A DNA stretch of 14,960 bases, taken from positions 1-14,960 of the forward strand of contig JAAZNH010000256.1 in assembly GCA_012798365.1 (NCBI GenBank), in the 5' to 3' direction. A program made the translations under genes and the position numbers. Of the stretch, positions 1 to 7,137 are shown piece by piece. Source of the DNA: Methanomicrobiales archaeon. GTDB lineage: Archaea > Halobacteriota > Methanomicrobia > Methanomicrobiales > Methanospirillaceae. A model generated the notes under the pieces. The model was not told the origin of the DNA. It saw only the letters and a program-made list of their open reading frames with translations, and did not search any database. Position 1 is the first letter of the stretch. Every line of letters starts with the position of its first letter.

Positions 1-8
1 GATCCGGG

Positions 9-401
9 TCATCCGCCATCACCCATGGCATTCACCCGGGGGATATACTGCTCAATCTGTTCCGTGAACGTCTTGGGGTTGATCGGTTTCTCGATGTACC
101 CGTTGCATCCTGCGGCAAGGGCTTTTTCCCGGTCGCCGGCCATTGCATAGGACGTGAGTGCAACGATAGGGGTCGCATCCACACCGGGGATCTTCCGGAG
201 CCCCCGTGCGGTTTCATACCCGTCCATCACGGGGAGCTGGATATCAAGAAGGATCAAATCCGGCCTTCCTTTTGTCGCAAGGTCCAGCCCCTCTTTCCCA
301 TCGTGTGCCCGCTCAACGGCGTATCCTTTTGCTGCCAGAATATAATTGACCAGGTAGAAATTCTGGTCATTGTCCTCGATATAGAGAATCTTCACTGTCA
401 T
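9..401 (-). CDS. Stand-alone response regulator receiver protein (CheY/DivK-like)
   Basis: This 130-residue cytosolic protein is a single phosphoacceptor receiver domain with no output domain. The acidic pair E9-D10 begins the domain, D53 (in LLDIQLPVMDG) is the expected phosphorylation site, T83 sits in ALTSYA, and K105 lies in the conserved EKP turn, so all catalytic receiver residues are present. Its ATG overlaps the TGA of the upstream membrane kinase by four bases (398-401), which implies translational coupling and makes that kinase its likely phosphodonor. Such single-domain regulators work by protein-protein contact or as phosphotransfer intermediates. The target cannot be read from the sequence. 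The gene ends 8 bases from the window edge, so anything further down the operon is not visible. Confidence 0.95.
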   Translation of the reverse strand: MTVKILYIEDNDQNFYLVNYILAAKGYAVERAHDGKEGLDLATKGRPDLILLDIQLPVMDGYETARGLRKIPGVDATPIVALTSYAMAGDREKALAAGCNGYIEKPINPKTFTEQIEQYIPRVNAMGDGG

Positions 402-2311
402 GATGCATTCCTCTCAACCGGTACCGTGAAACTGAACGTGCTGCCTTTGCCCCACTCACTGGTCACGCTTATCTCGCCGCCCATCAGCGTGACAAGACGC
501 TTGGAGATGGAGAGCCCAAGGCCGGTACCCTCGTACTGCCGTGTCAGGCCGGTTTCGACCTGCGTGAACGGCCGGAACAGTTTCGAAAGATCCTCAGGTC
601 TGAGGCCGATCCCGGTGTCTTCAACGCTGATGCGCACCATACCCCCCTCGGGTACGCAGGTGATCCGGATATGGCCCTTTTCCGTGAATTTGATCGAGTT
701 GCTCATAAGATTGAGGAGGACCTGCTCGACCCTGCGGCTGTCAGCAGTGACTGACTCAACCCCGGGGGCCACCTCAACTTCAAGCGCCAGGTGTTTCACT
801 TCAGCCATGGGCCGGACGGTCCGGAGGACCTTGTCAACCACCGGCCGGAGAATAAACGGCTCGCACGCAATCTTGAGCTGTCCTGCTTCGATCTTCGAGA
901 GGTCCAGCACATCGTTGATGAGGGCCAGCAGGTGCTCGGAACTGTCAGAGACCATCCCCAGCTGTTTCTTCTGCTCATCGTTAAGCGGCCCGGCCAGTTC
1001 CTGCAGGAGAATCCCCGAGAACCCGATGATGGAATTCAGCGGGGTGCGCAGCTCATGCGACATCGTGGCAAGGAACGCGGACTTGAGCTTGTCAGCCGAC
1101 TCAGCAGCCTCCTTTGCCTGGGCAAGCTCCCGTGTGCGTTCGGCAACAAGATCCTCAAGATGGTCGCGGTACGCTTCCAGTTCCAGGAGGGCCTGTTTGC
1201 GCCCCTGCTCTTCTTCCTGGATCTTCTCAACCATCGCCTTGAACGAATGGGCAAGACTCCCGATCTCACCAGCCCCGTCGGTGTCGATGGTCTGGTCAAG
1301 GTCCCCGGTCTCGGCAATCTTCCGGCTCACGTCCGTCAGCCGGGTAAGGGGCTGGATCACCGTGATATTGAGACCGATGAGGGTGATAACGCTCAAGAGG
1401 ACCAGTGCAAGGAGGACAAACATGAGGATCCGGGTAATGGAATCGTTGATCTCTTTCTCGATAGTGCTGAAGGGGACGAACGTGCCGATCTTCCATCCCA
1501 GTTCCGGGGAGGTGTAATACATCAGGTACGTCCCGTTGAGGACCAGCACCCCTTCCCGGGTGGTGAGAAACGCGGGGGCCTGGTCCCCAATAACCTGGCC
1601 GATATTTTTATACAGGAGGGCGGAATCCCGGCTGGCGATAATGGTTCCCTGCGGGTCAACCAGGATCATGTCGCCGCCACCAACCGTGCCAACCGTGGTG
1701 ATGTAGCTGGTCAGGTTGACAAGCGTGATATCTGCGCCAACAACGCCAATCATCGTGCCATTCTGGTCAAGGACCGGGGTAACAATCCCGATATTAACGT
1801 CATCTGTGGTAACGGCCTTATAGGGCGCTGTTACCGAGACTGTGCCCGGGTGTTCTCTGGCAAGGATGTACCAGGGCCGGTCCCGGGGATCGTACTTCGT
1901 GGGTTTCCGGGGAAAAGACCGGACTGAGGCGCCATTCTCCCGGCCCATGTAAACTGAGCTGACATACGGATGAGAGGTCTGGTAGTCTTTGAAAATTGCG
2001 ATGATCTCCAGCTCCTCAGGAGTATAGGTATACTGGAAGGTATCCTCCGAAGCATTGAGGAAACTGGTAAAACGTGAATCGTCTTTTGTCTGTACTTTGT
2101 CATTAAGTGACAACTCAAGGACATCGTATCTTGCTTCCCCGATAAAATTGGAGAGGGCAAAATCGATATGCTTCAGCTGGCTGATGGAGTCGGAGGAGAT
2201 GGATTCAAGGTTCTGCCGGTGCAGGGATGCCGGGAGCACGCCTCCGATGAGGACCAGCACCAGTACGGCAATACACAGGTAGAGAACCAACACCCTCGAC
2301 TGGAGTTTCAT
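398..2311 (-). CDS. Membrane sensor histidine kinase, dCache-HAMP-HisKA-HATPase
   Basis: From the start chosen here the protein has 637 residues. It has membrane segment 1 (about 7-27), an extracytoplasmic double-Cache sensor (about 35-285), membrane segment 2 (about 293-315), a HAMP linker (about 317-368), a coiled coil (368-410), a HisKA helix with phosphoacceptor H419 in SHELRTPL, and an ATP-binding domain with N-box N534/N538, G1 box DTGIG at 565-569 and G2 box GTGLGL at 595-600. It should sense a small molecule outside the cell and phosphorylate the response regulator whose ATG overlaps its TGA. The frame stays open to 2656, but the extra 115 residues are proline-rich, unlike any sensor, and would sit before the first membrane helix, so ATG 2311 is preferred. 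No Shine-Dalgarno is seen there. A TATA-like stretch about 26 bases upstream suggests a leaderless or very short-leader mRNA. Confidence 0.93.
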   Translation of the reverse strand: MKLQSRVLVLYLCIAVLVLVLIGGVLPASLHRQNLESISSDSISQLKHIDFALSNFIGEARYDVLELSLNDKVQTKDDSRFTSFLNASEDTFQYTYTPEELEIIAIFKDYQTSHPYVSSVYMGRENGASVRSFPRKPTKYDPRDRPWYILAREHPGTVSVTAPYKAVTTDDVNIGIVTPVLDQNGTMIGVVGADITLVNLTSYITTVGTVGGGDMILVDPQGTIIASRDSALLYKNIGQVIGDQAPAFLTTREGVLVLNGTYLMYYTSPELGWKIGTFVPFSTIEKEINDSITRILMFVLLALVLLSVITLIGLNITVIQPLTRLTDVSRKIAETGDLDQTIDTDGAGEIGSLAHSFKAMVEKIQEEEQGRKQALLELEAYRDHLEDLVAERTRELAQAKEAAESADKLKSAFLATMSHELRTPLNSIIGFSGILLQELAGPLNDEQKKQLGMVSDSSEHLLALINDVLDLSKIEAGQLKIACEPFILRPVVDKVLRTVRPMAEVKHLALEVEVAPGVESVTADSRRVEQVLLNLMSNSIKFTEKGHIRITCVPEGGMVRISVEDTGIGLRPEDLSKLFRPFTQVETGLTRQYEGTGLGLSISKRLVTLMGGEISVTSEWGKGSTFSFTVPVERNAS

Positions 2312-2334
2312 GGGTAAAGGGGGATTGCATGCTG

Positions 2335-2346
2335 TAATATGATAAT
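2335..2346 (-). promoter_or_regulatory. Possible TATA box for the dCache kinase operon
   Basis: On the minus strand the AT-rich run ATTATCATATTA lies about 24-35 bases before the preferred ATG at 2311. An archaeal start site about 25 bases downstream of the box would fall within a few bases of that ATG, which fits a leaderless message and the lack of a Shine-Dalgarno. The match to the TATA consensus is only fair. Confidence 0.3.
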
Positions 2347-2540
2347 GATTTCCCTTCATGGGGAGATAATCCGGTAATCCCCTGCGGGGTAACGGTATTC
2401 GGATCATTTCGTTCCCGGGGACTTCTGTTCCCTTCACCTTAAAAACGCGGTTGACAAGAGCGGGTTTTTCGGGGTTACAACCCAAAAGAGAAATCCTCAT
2501 ATCAAGTGCATTCGCCGTCATGGCGCAGCGGTACGGGAAA

Positions 2541-2561
2541 CGCATACACGGGGGGTATGCG
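2541..2561. repeat. Perfect 7-bp inverted repeat
   Basis: CGCATAC (2541-2547) and GTATGCG (2555-2561) form a perfect 7-bp stem around the loop ACGGGGG. It lies 108 bases after the stop of the receiver-pseudokinase gene and 230 bases before the start of the dCache kinase. It could be a transcript-end structure or an operator half-site pair. There is no T-tract right beside it, so a classical terminator is not supported. Confidence 0.45.
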
Positions 2562-2668
2562 GGGGACATACAGGGAAAAATCCAGGAAGAAGGCGCAAGG
2601 AGGGGGATACAGGTGAAAGACTCGGGGGGGTACCGGGCAGGAAAACCCGAAAACACCAGAGAGGCGGA

Positions 2669-3838
2669 TCAGGTCCCTGAGAACCGGTACATGCCATCAG
2701 GTACCCGGATCTCGAACCGGACATTGCGGGCAGGATCTCCCGTTTCTTCGATTGACATACCTGATAACGAGAGGAATTCCCGGACAAAAAAGAGCCCGAA
2801 CTTTCCTTCCCCTCCCGCAATCCGATCGAAGAGAAACGGCTTCTCCGCTGCAGGGATGCCGGTGCCATCATTCTCACAGATAAGGTGAAGTCCGTCAGGG
2901 CCTTCCTTCCAGGAAAAAACAATCCGGGTAATGGCACTGCCCCCGTGGCGGAGAGCATTGTGAATGAGATTGTAGAAAACGCGGGAAATCAGGGGGTCCG
3001 TAAAGAGCTCAAGCCCCTGCAGGTCGCAGACCAGCGACACGGAATGTTTCTGGCTCTGCATCGACATCTGCATCCGGATGTTCCTTTCCACATCAATCCA
3101 GGATGACTGGGCCATGCCCATCTGCTGGTAATCCTTGGTCTTTTTAATCAGGTTCTGGATCACGCCGAGAATCTCAACCTGCTTATCGATGCAGGCGGAC
3201 CGCTCGTTCTCCGATTCGGCGTTCCGGGACAATTCGGCATACCCCCGGAGAGCCGTCACTTTGTTCTGGATATCCTGGTAGGTGACTTCTGTCATGAGCG
3301 AGAGCTTCCGGTTTGCAAGGAGAATCTGTTCTTCTGCCTTCTGGTGCCCGGCGATCTCATCTTCGAGCTGCTTCACTTTCTTCTCGAGCTTGCGAAACAG
3401 TACCTCATTGTACTGCCGCAGGCTTTCTGCTTCATCGATATGCGGCTTTTTTTCAGGCAGGTTCTTCGGTTGTTCTGCAAGAACATCGAAAATAATCCGG
3501 CTCAGGATCTCGGGCTTCTGGGGTTTTATCACGAATCGGTCTGCCCCAAGGTCCATAGCAAACCGTTCATCCCGGGGATCAGTGTAGGTTGCAGTATAGA
3601 ATATGAACGGGATATGTTTCAGCTGCTCATCCGCCTTCCATCGCCGGCACAGTTCAAACCCGTCCATAACCGGCATCAGGATATCCGTCACGACCAGATC
3701 CGGCGGGACAGTTTTTGCCGCTTCCAGAGCCTCGGCACCATTCGTTGCCGGGATTACATCAAACCGGTGCGCTTTGAGAATCGATTCGAGCAGGTACAGG
3801 TTCTGCGGGTTGTCGTCGGCAATAAGGATGCGGGTCAT
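2669..3838 (-). CDS. Receiver domain fused to a kinase-like module lacking the phosphoacceptor histidine
   Basis: From ATG 3838 this is a 389-residue soluble protein. Residues 1-120 are a complete receiver domain (D8/D9, phosphorylation site D52 in VTDILMPVMDG, T82, K105). Residues 135-180 are a charged coiled coil. Residues 175-245 match the DHp helix pair of methanogen kinases, and 275-385 match the ATPase domain, with N-box FYNLIHNALRHGG (N290, N294). Against the kinase at the right edge of this window, its TRHDINNQL becomes TYQDIQNKV, so the phosphoacceptor is Q188 (codon CAG, 3275-3277). The G1 box reads ENDGTGI instead of ADNGAGI, and the G2 box GLGL becomes KFGL. The frame is intact and the rest well conserved, so it is more likely a functional pseudokinase or receiver-controlled scaffold than a decaying gene. 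The frame opens at 3907, but the 23 extra residues precede the receiver's first strand and have no support. Confidence 0.92.
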   Translation of the reverse strand: MTRILIADDNPQNLYLLESILKAHRFDVIPATNGAEALEAAKTVPPDLVVTDILMPVMDGFELCRRWKADEQLKHIPFIFYTATYTDPRDERFAMDLGADRFVIKPQKPEILSRIIFDVLAEQPKNLPEKKPHIDEAESLRQYNEVLFRKLEKKVKQLEDEIAGHQKAEEQILLANRKLSLMTEVTYQDIQNKVTALRGYAELSRNAESENERSACIDKQVEILGVIQNLIKKTKDYQQMGMAQSSWIDVERNIRMQMSMQSQKHSVSLVCDLQGLELFTDPLISRVFYNLIHNALRHGGSAITRIVFSWKEGPDGLHLICENDGTGIPAAEKPFLFDRIAGGEGKFGLFFVREFLSLSGMSIEETGDPARNVRFEIRVPDGMYRFSGT

Positions 3839-3885
3839 GGGCACAGGGATCCAGAATCGGTTGAGAATCGATATTCCTAGGATCC

Positions 3886-3893
3886 TATCTAAA
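3886..3893 (-). promoter_or_regulatory. Possible TATA box for the receiver-pseudokinase
   Basis: The minus-strand sequence TTTAGATA lies 48-55 bases before the ATG at 3838. Transcription would start near 3862, giving a leader of about 24 bases. No Shine-Dalgarno precedes the ATG. The match to the archaeal consensus is moderate. Confidence 0.3.
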
Positions 3894-3910
3894 CATTTCG
3901 AATTCATCAG

Positions 3911-3957
3911 GGAGCAGCCTGTTTTTTCCTGCAGGCGTTTCCCGCAGGAGGTGCTCC
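3911..3957. repeat. Nested inverted repeats in the gap downstream of the 6-PAS kinase operon
   Basis: Outer arms GGAGCA (3911-3916) and TGCTCC (3952-3957) enclose inner arms CCTGC (3928-3932) and GCAGG (3944-3948), so the segment can fold as a bulged long hairpin. It lies in the 173-base gap after the stop of the soluble 6-PAS kinase and just upstream of the candidate promoter of the receiver-pseudokinase. It may be a transcript-end structure for one or a regulatory site for the other. A T5 run on the minus strand (4002-4006), a few bases after the kinase stop, is the likelier archaeal termination signal. Confidence 0.4.
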
Positions 3958-4011
3958 TAATGACGGACCAGGATTATTCCGGGCTGATCTCACCTGCACG
4001 GAAAAATCCGG

Positions 4012-7000
4012 CTATTCCGGATTCTTCGGGGTGCCCGACAGCGTGAACCAAAACGTCGACCCTTTCCCCATACCTTCCGACTCCACCCATATCTTTCCGC
4101 CATGGGCCTCGATGATCCGCTTCACGGTGGCAAGACCGATTCCGGTTCCCGGGATATCCGGATTGAACCGTTCATACAGCCCGAATACCCGGGGGAGATC
4201 CTCACTCCTGATTCCCATCCCGTTGTCCCGGACAAAAAAGACCGGACCACCGGGCTCATGCAGCACGCCCACCTCAACCGAAGGGTGCGGTTGGCCGCCC
4301 ATGAACTTGATCGCATTGTCGATGAGGTTGGTCATTACCTGCTGGAGTCGTTCCCGGTCACCCATTACCACCGGGTAATGATCGCTTTCCGTAACCGTAA
4401 TCCCGCATTCATGGAGCCGGGGCCCCAGGAGAGCCAGAGCAGACTGGACAACCTCATGAAGAGAAACGGGAAGGGGGGTGCTGACAGTCTTCCCGCTCCG
4501 GGAAAGTGCCAGGAGCGTGCTAATCAGGCTCTCCAGTTTTTCAGCAGATTCTGAGATCATCCGGATATCTTTTGCCGCATTCGTAGTGTTCCCTTTTTTC
4601 AGATCGTCATCGAGAAGAGTCAGGAACGCCCGGATACCGATAAGCGGGCTCTTTAAGTCGTGGGATACCGTGTACGTGAAACGGTCGAGTTCCACATTCT
4701 TCTGCGCAAGTTCAGCGATGAGCTTCTCCCGCGTGGCTTCAGCATTCCGGCGTTCCGTGACATCATTGAAGACCCAGATCCTGCCGTAATGGGTCCCGTC
4801 CCCGCCAAAGATGGGGGCTGAATACCGTTCCAGGACAGTGCCATCAGTCAATTCCACCACATCGTCACTTGATTCATGGGGATGATCATAGAGATACCGG
4901 ACCTTAGCAAGGAATTGTTCGGGGTCTCGTGTCATTTCCATGACATGCCGGACCTGCCGGGCATCATCAGGATCCTCGGTGATGTGGGCAGGTATCTTCC
5001 AGAGTTCTGCCACCCGCATATTCTCCAGAATCTTCTTCCCGCCCGGGTCGACAATGAGGATCCCGTCACGGGAGGACTGGAGCTGGGCTTCAAGGAGCGC
5101 GGTTTTGTGCCGCAGTGCCTCCCCGGCCTGCCAGCGCTCTGAAATATCCATGATATTCCCGTGGACCCGGACAACCTTCCCCTCAACGCAAACCGGTCTG
5201 CCCATTGTCCGTACCCGGATCTTGTTACCATCGGCACGGATCAGGTCCGCTTCGATATCATACGGCCTGCCCTGTTCAATGCAGGCATGGAACGCCTCCT
5301 CAAGAACAGCCCTGCTTTCCGGCGTGTAAAACTCCAGGTCACGGCTGACAGCGGCCGGATCAAAATCGCGATCAATGCCATGGATCCGGTAGACCTCGTC
5401 TGTCCACTGGATCCTTTCGGATGCTACATCGTAATCCCAGCCGCCCAGGTGCGAGAATGCCTGCGTTTCATTGAGAATGTCATAGGTTTTCTTCAGTGCA
5501 TCCTCCGCATTCTGCCATGCAGTGATATCGGCAATATATCCTTCAAGGCAAAGGAGCGTCCCATCCATTGAGAAGACGCCCCGCCCGAGTTCGCCAACCC
5601 AGTGAATCGTTGTGTCCCGTGCAATGATCCGGTACCGCAGCTGGAAGGGCAGATGGTCCGCTACCGCGGCTTTCACCCCGTCCCGGACATACTTCCGGTC
5701 ATCGGGATGGATCAGGTCCCCGTATGCCACGGTTTTGTTATCCATGATATCCTCCGGAGAATACCCGGTGATGGCAGCACAGCCTTCGCTGGCATATTCC
5801 ATGGTCCAGCCCGGATCATTTTTACAGCGGTACACCATGCCCTGGAGATTTGCAATGAGGGTTGTCAGCCGCCGGTTTGTTTCTGCGAGCGCCCCTTCTG
5901 CCCGTTTACGCTCAGTGATATCCTCCATATGGACCATGATCAGGTCAGGCGAAATGTAGGCTGCAGTAACATGGACAGTCTTTTTGGGAAGGAAGTGCTC
6001 CGATGCAAAGTCCATTGATACCGGTTTATGGTCGTTGTAACACTGCCGGATCCGGGGGAGGAGGTCCCCTCGTGCTGCAAAGAGATCGGATGCTTTCTTT
6101 CCCAGGTAATCCCGCGATCTCCCTTCCGTGAGGATATCTGCTGCCGTGTTGCAGTCAACAAGCACAAAATCATCCTTCTGGTGCTGCCACGTGAAGATGG
6201 CCAGCGGATTGTTCTGGTACTGCTCGCGGAACCGGATCTCACTTTCACGAAGAGCTTTTTCAGCCTGCATCTCTCCGGTGATATCGCGGGAGATTGAACC
6301 GAACCGGAAGCCGTTACGGGTCTTCATCGGGAAAATGACCTGGCTGGTTATGACCCGGCTGCCATCGGAACGCACCGATTCGATGATGCGGGGTTTATCA
6401 AATACCGGGGTACCCGTGGCAAGAGAGGAACGTATCACCTGTTCAATAATGGCCAGGTGTCTCTCATCCCGGTGTTCCGGAGGAACCATTTCCCGGGTGA
6501 TATCCCAGATCTTCCTGCCAAGGGCGGCCTCTTTCCGGATACCGGTGATCCGTTCGGAACCGGCATTCCATTCGATCACCAGTCCGTCCTCATCAACCAG
6601 GACCACGGAATCCCGGGTCGTCTCAATAAATAACCGGAGCCGGGCCTCGCTCTCGCGCAGGGCATCATCGGCCATTTTCCGGGCGGTGATATCCTCAATC
6701 TGGGCAGCAAGATACCGGAACGTTCCGTTCTCATCGCGGATCGTGGTGACACGGAGGAGACCCCAGAGGGTGCTTTTATCTTTGCGGATGTATTGTTTCT
6801 CCGTGCTGTACACGGACAGGGTTCCGTTGATGAGATTTTTGATGTGTTCAAGATCACCCGCGAGATAATCCGGGTGCGTGATGTCCCTGACAGTAAGCGT
6901 GAGCAGTTCCTCTTCCGAATACCCGGTCATGGCAATCCACGCGGGATTGACCGCGAAGAACCGTAGGTCCGGCGCCACCAGCGCAATCCCGATGGGGCTG

Positions 7001-7137
7001 GCTTCAAAGATCTTCCGGAACCGCTCTTCACTCTCTTTGAGCGAATCCTTTGTTTTCAGGCAGGTACCGGTGTTTTGTTCTGCACTGTCAGGGGCAGTTC
7101 CCGGAACCGGATTGCGATTTTCCGGAGGGATTCTCAT
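4012..7137 (-). CDS. Soluble histidine kinase with six PAS domains
   Basis: This 1041-residue protein has no membrane segment. Six PAS domains lie at about 37-155, 162-292, 298-414, 419-546, 550-672 (the GGWDYD PAS_3 type) and 677-799. They are joined by the usual D-I/V-T/S-x-R coiled linkers (for example DITERK 406-411 and DVTERR 792-797). The kinase core follows: phosphoacceptor H826 in TVSHDLKSPL, N-box N937/N941, G1 box DNGMG 971-975 and G2 box GTGIGL 997-1002, so it should be catalytically competent. PAS ligands (redox, gas, small molecule or none) cannot be told from sequence. Its ATG overlaps the TGA of the membrane kinase upstream by four bases (7134-7137), so the two are co-translated. 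The kinase cores of the two are clearly related. The pair encodes no receiver, so its phosphorylation target lies elsewhere. Confidence 0.95.
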   Translation of the reverse strand: MRIPPENRNPVPGTAPDSAEQNTGTCLKTKDSLKESEERFRKIFEASPIGIALVAPDLRFFAVNPAWIAMTGYSEEELLTLTVRDITHPDYLAGDLEHIKNLINGTLSVYSTEKQYIRKDKSTLWGLLRVTTIRDENGTFRYLAAQIEDITARKMADDALRESEARLRLFIETTRDSVVLVDEDGLVIEWNAGSERITGIRKEAALGRKIWDITREMVPPEHRDERHLAIIEQVIRSSLATGTPVFDKPRIIESVRSDGSRVITSQVIFPMKTRNGFRFGSISRDITGEMQAEKALRESEIRFREQYQNNPLAIFTWQHQKDDFVLVDCNTAADILTEGRSRDYLGKKASDLFAARGDLLPRIRQCYNDHKPVSMDFASEHFLPKKTVHVTAAYISPDLIMVHMEDITERKRAEGALAETNRRLTTLIANLQGMVYRCKNDPGWTMEYASEGCAAITGYSPEDIMDNKTVAYGDLIHPDDRKYVRDGVKAAVADHLPFQLRYRIIARDTTIHWVGELGRGVFSMDGTLLCLEGYIADITAWQNAEDALKKTYDILNETQAFSHLGGWDYDVASERIQWTDEVYRIHGIDRDFDPAAVSRDLEFYTPESRAVLEEAFHACIEQGRPYDIEADLIRADGNKIRVRTMGRPVCVEGKVVRVHGNIMDISERWQAGEALRHKTALLEAQLQSSRDGILIVDPGGKKILENMRVAELWKIPAHITEDPDDARQVRHVMEMTRDPEQFLAKVRYLYDHPHESSDDVVELTDGTVLERYSAPIFGGDGTHYGRIWVFNDVTERRNAEATREKLIAELAQKNVELDRFTYTVSHDLKSPLIGIRAFLTLLDDDLKKGNTTNAAKDIRMISESAEKLESLISTLLALSRSGKTVSTPLPVSLHEVVQSALALLGPRLHECGITVTESDHYPVVMGDRERLQQVMTNLIDNAIKFMGGQPHPSVEVGVLHEPGGPVFFVRDNGMGIRSEDLPRVFGLYERFNPDIPGTGIGLATVKRIIEAHGGKIWVESEGMGKGSTFWFTLSGTPKNPE

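Larger units (their letters stand above)
2312..2668. other. Intergenic region between dCache kinase and receiver-pseudokinase
   Basis: This 357-base gap separates two minus-strand genes. It is open in the frame of the downstream kinase but reads as non-protein (proline-rich, no domain). It contains the candidate TATA box near 2340 and a perfect hairpin at 2541-2561. Two T4 runs on the minus strand lie just after the stop at 2669 (around 2641-2653) and could help end the upstream transcript. No further gene is supported. Confidence 0.5.

Noticed and set aside
303..1517. Long plus-strand open frame (404 codons) opposite the dCache kinase
   Set aside because: It lies antisense to a gene with clear HAMP, HisKA and HATPase motifs. 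Its translation is Ser/Arg-rich with no domain, typical of a GC-driven shadow frame.
2312..2656. N-terminal extension of the dCache kinase by 115 residues
   Set aside because: The sequence is proline-rich, precedes the first membrane helix and has no domain. A TATA-like element lies inside it, close to the internal ATG.
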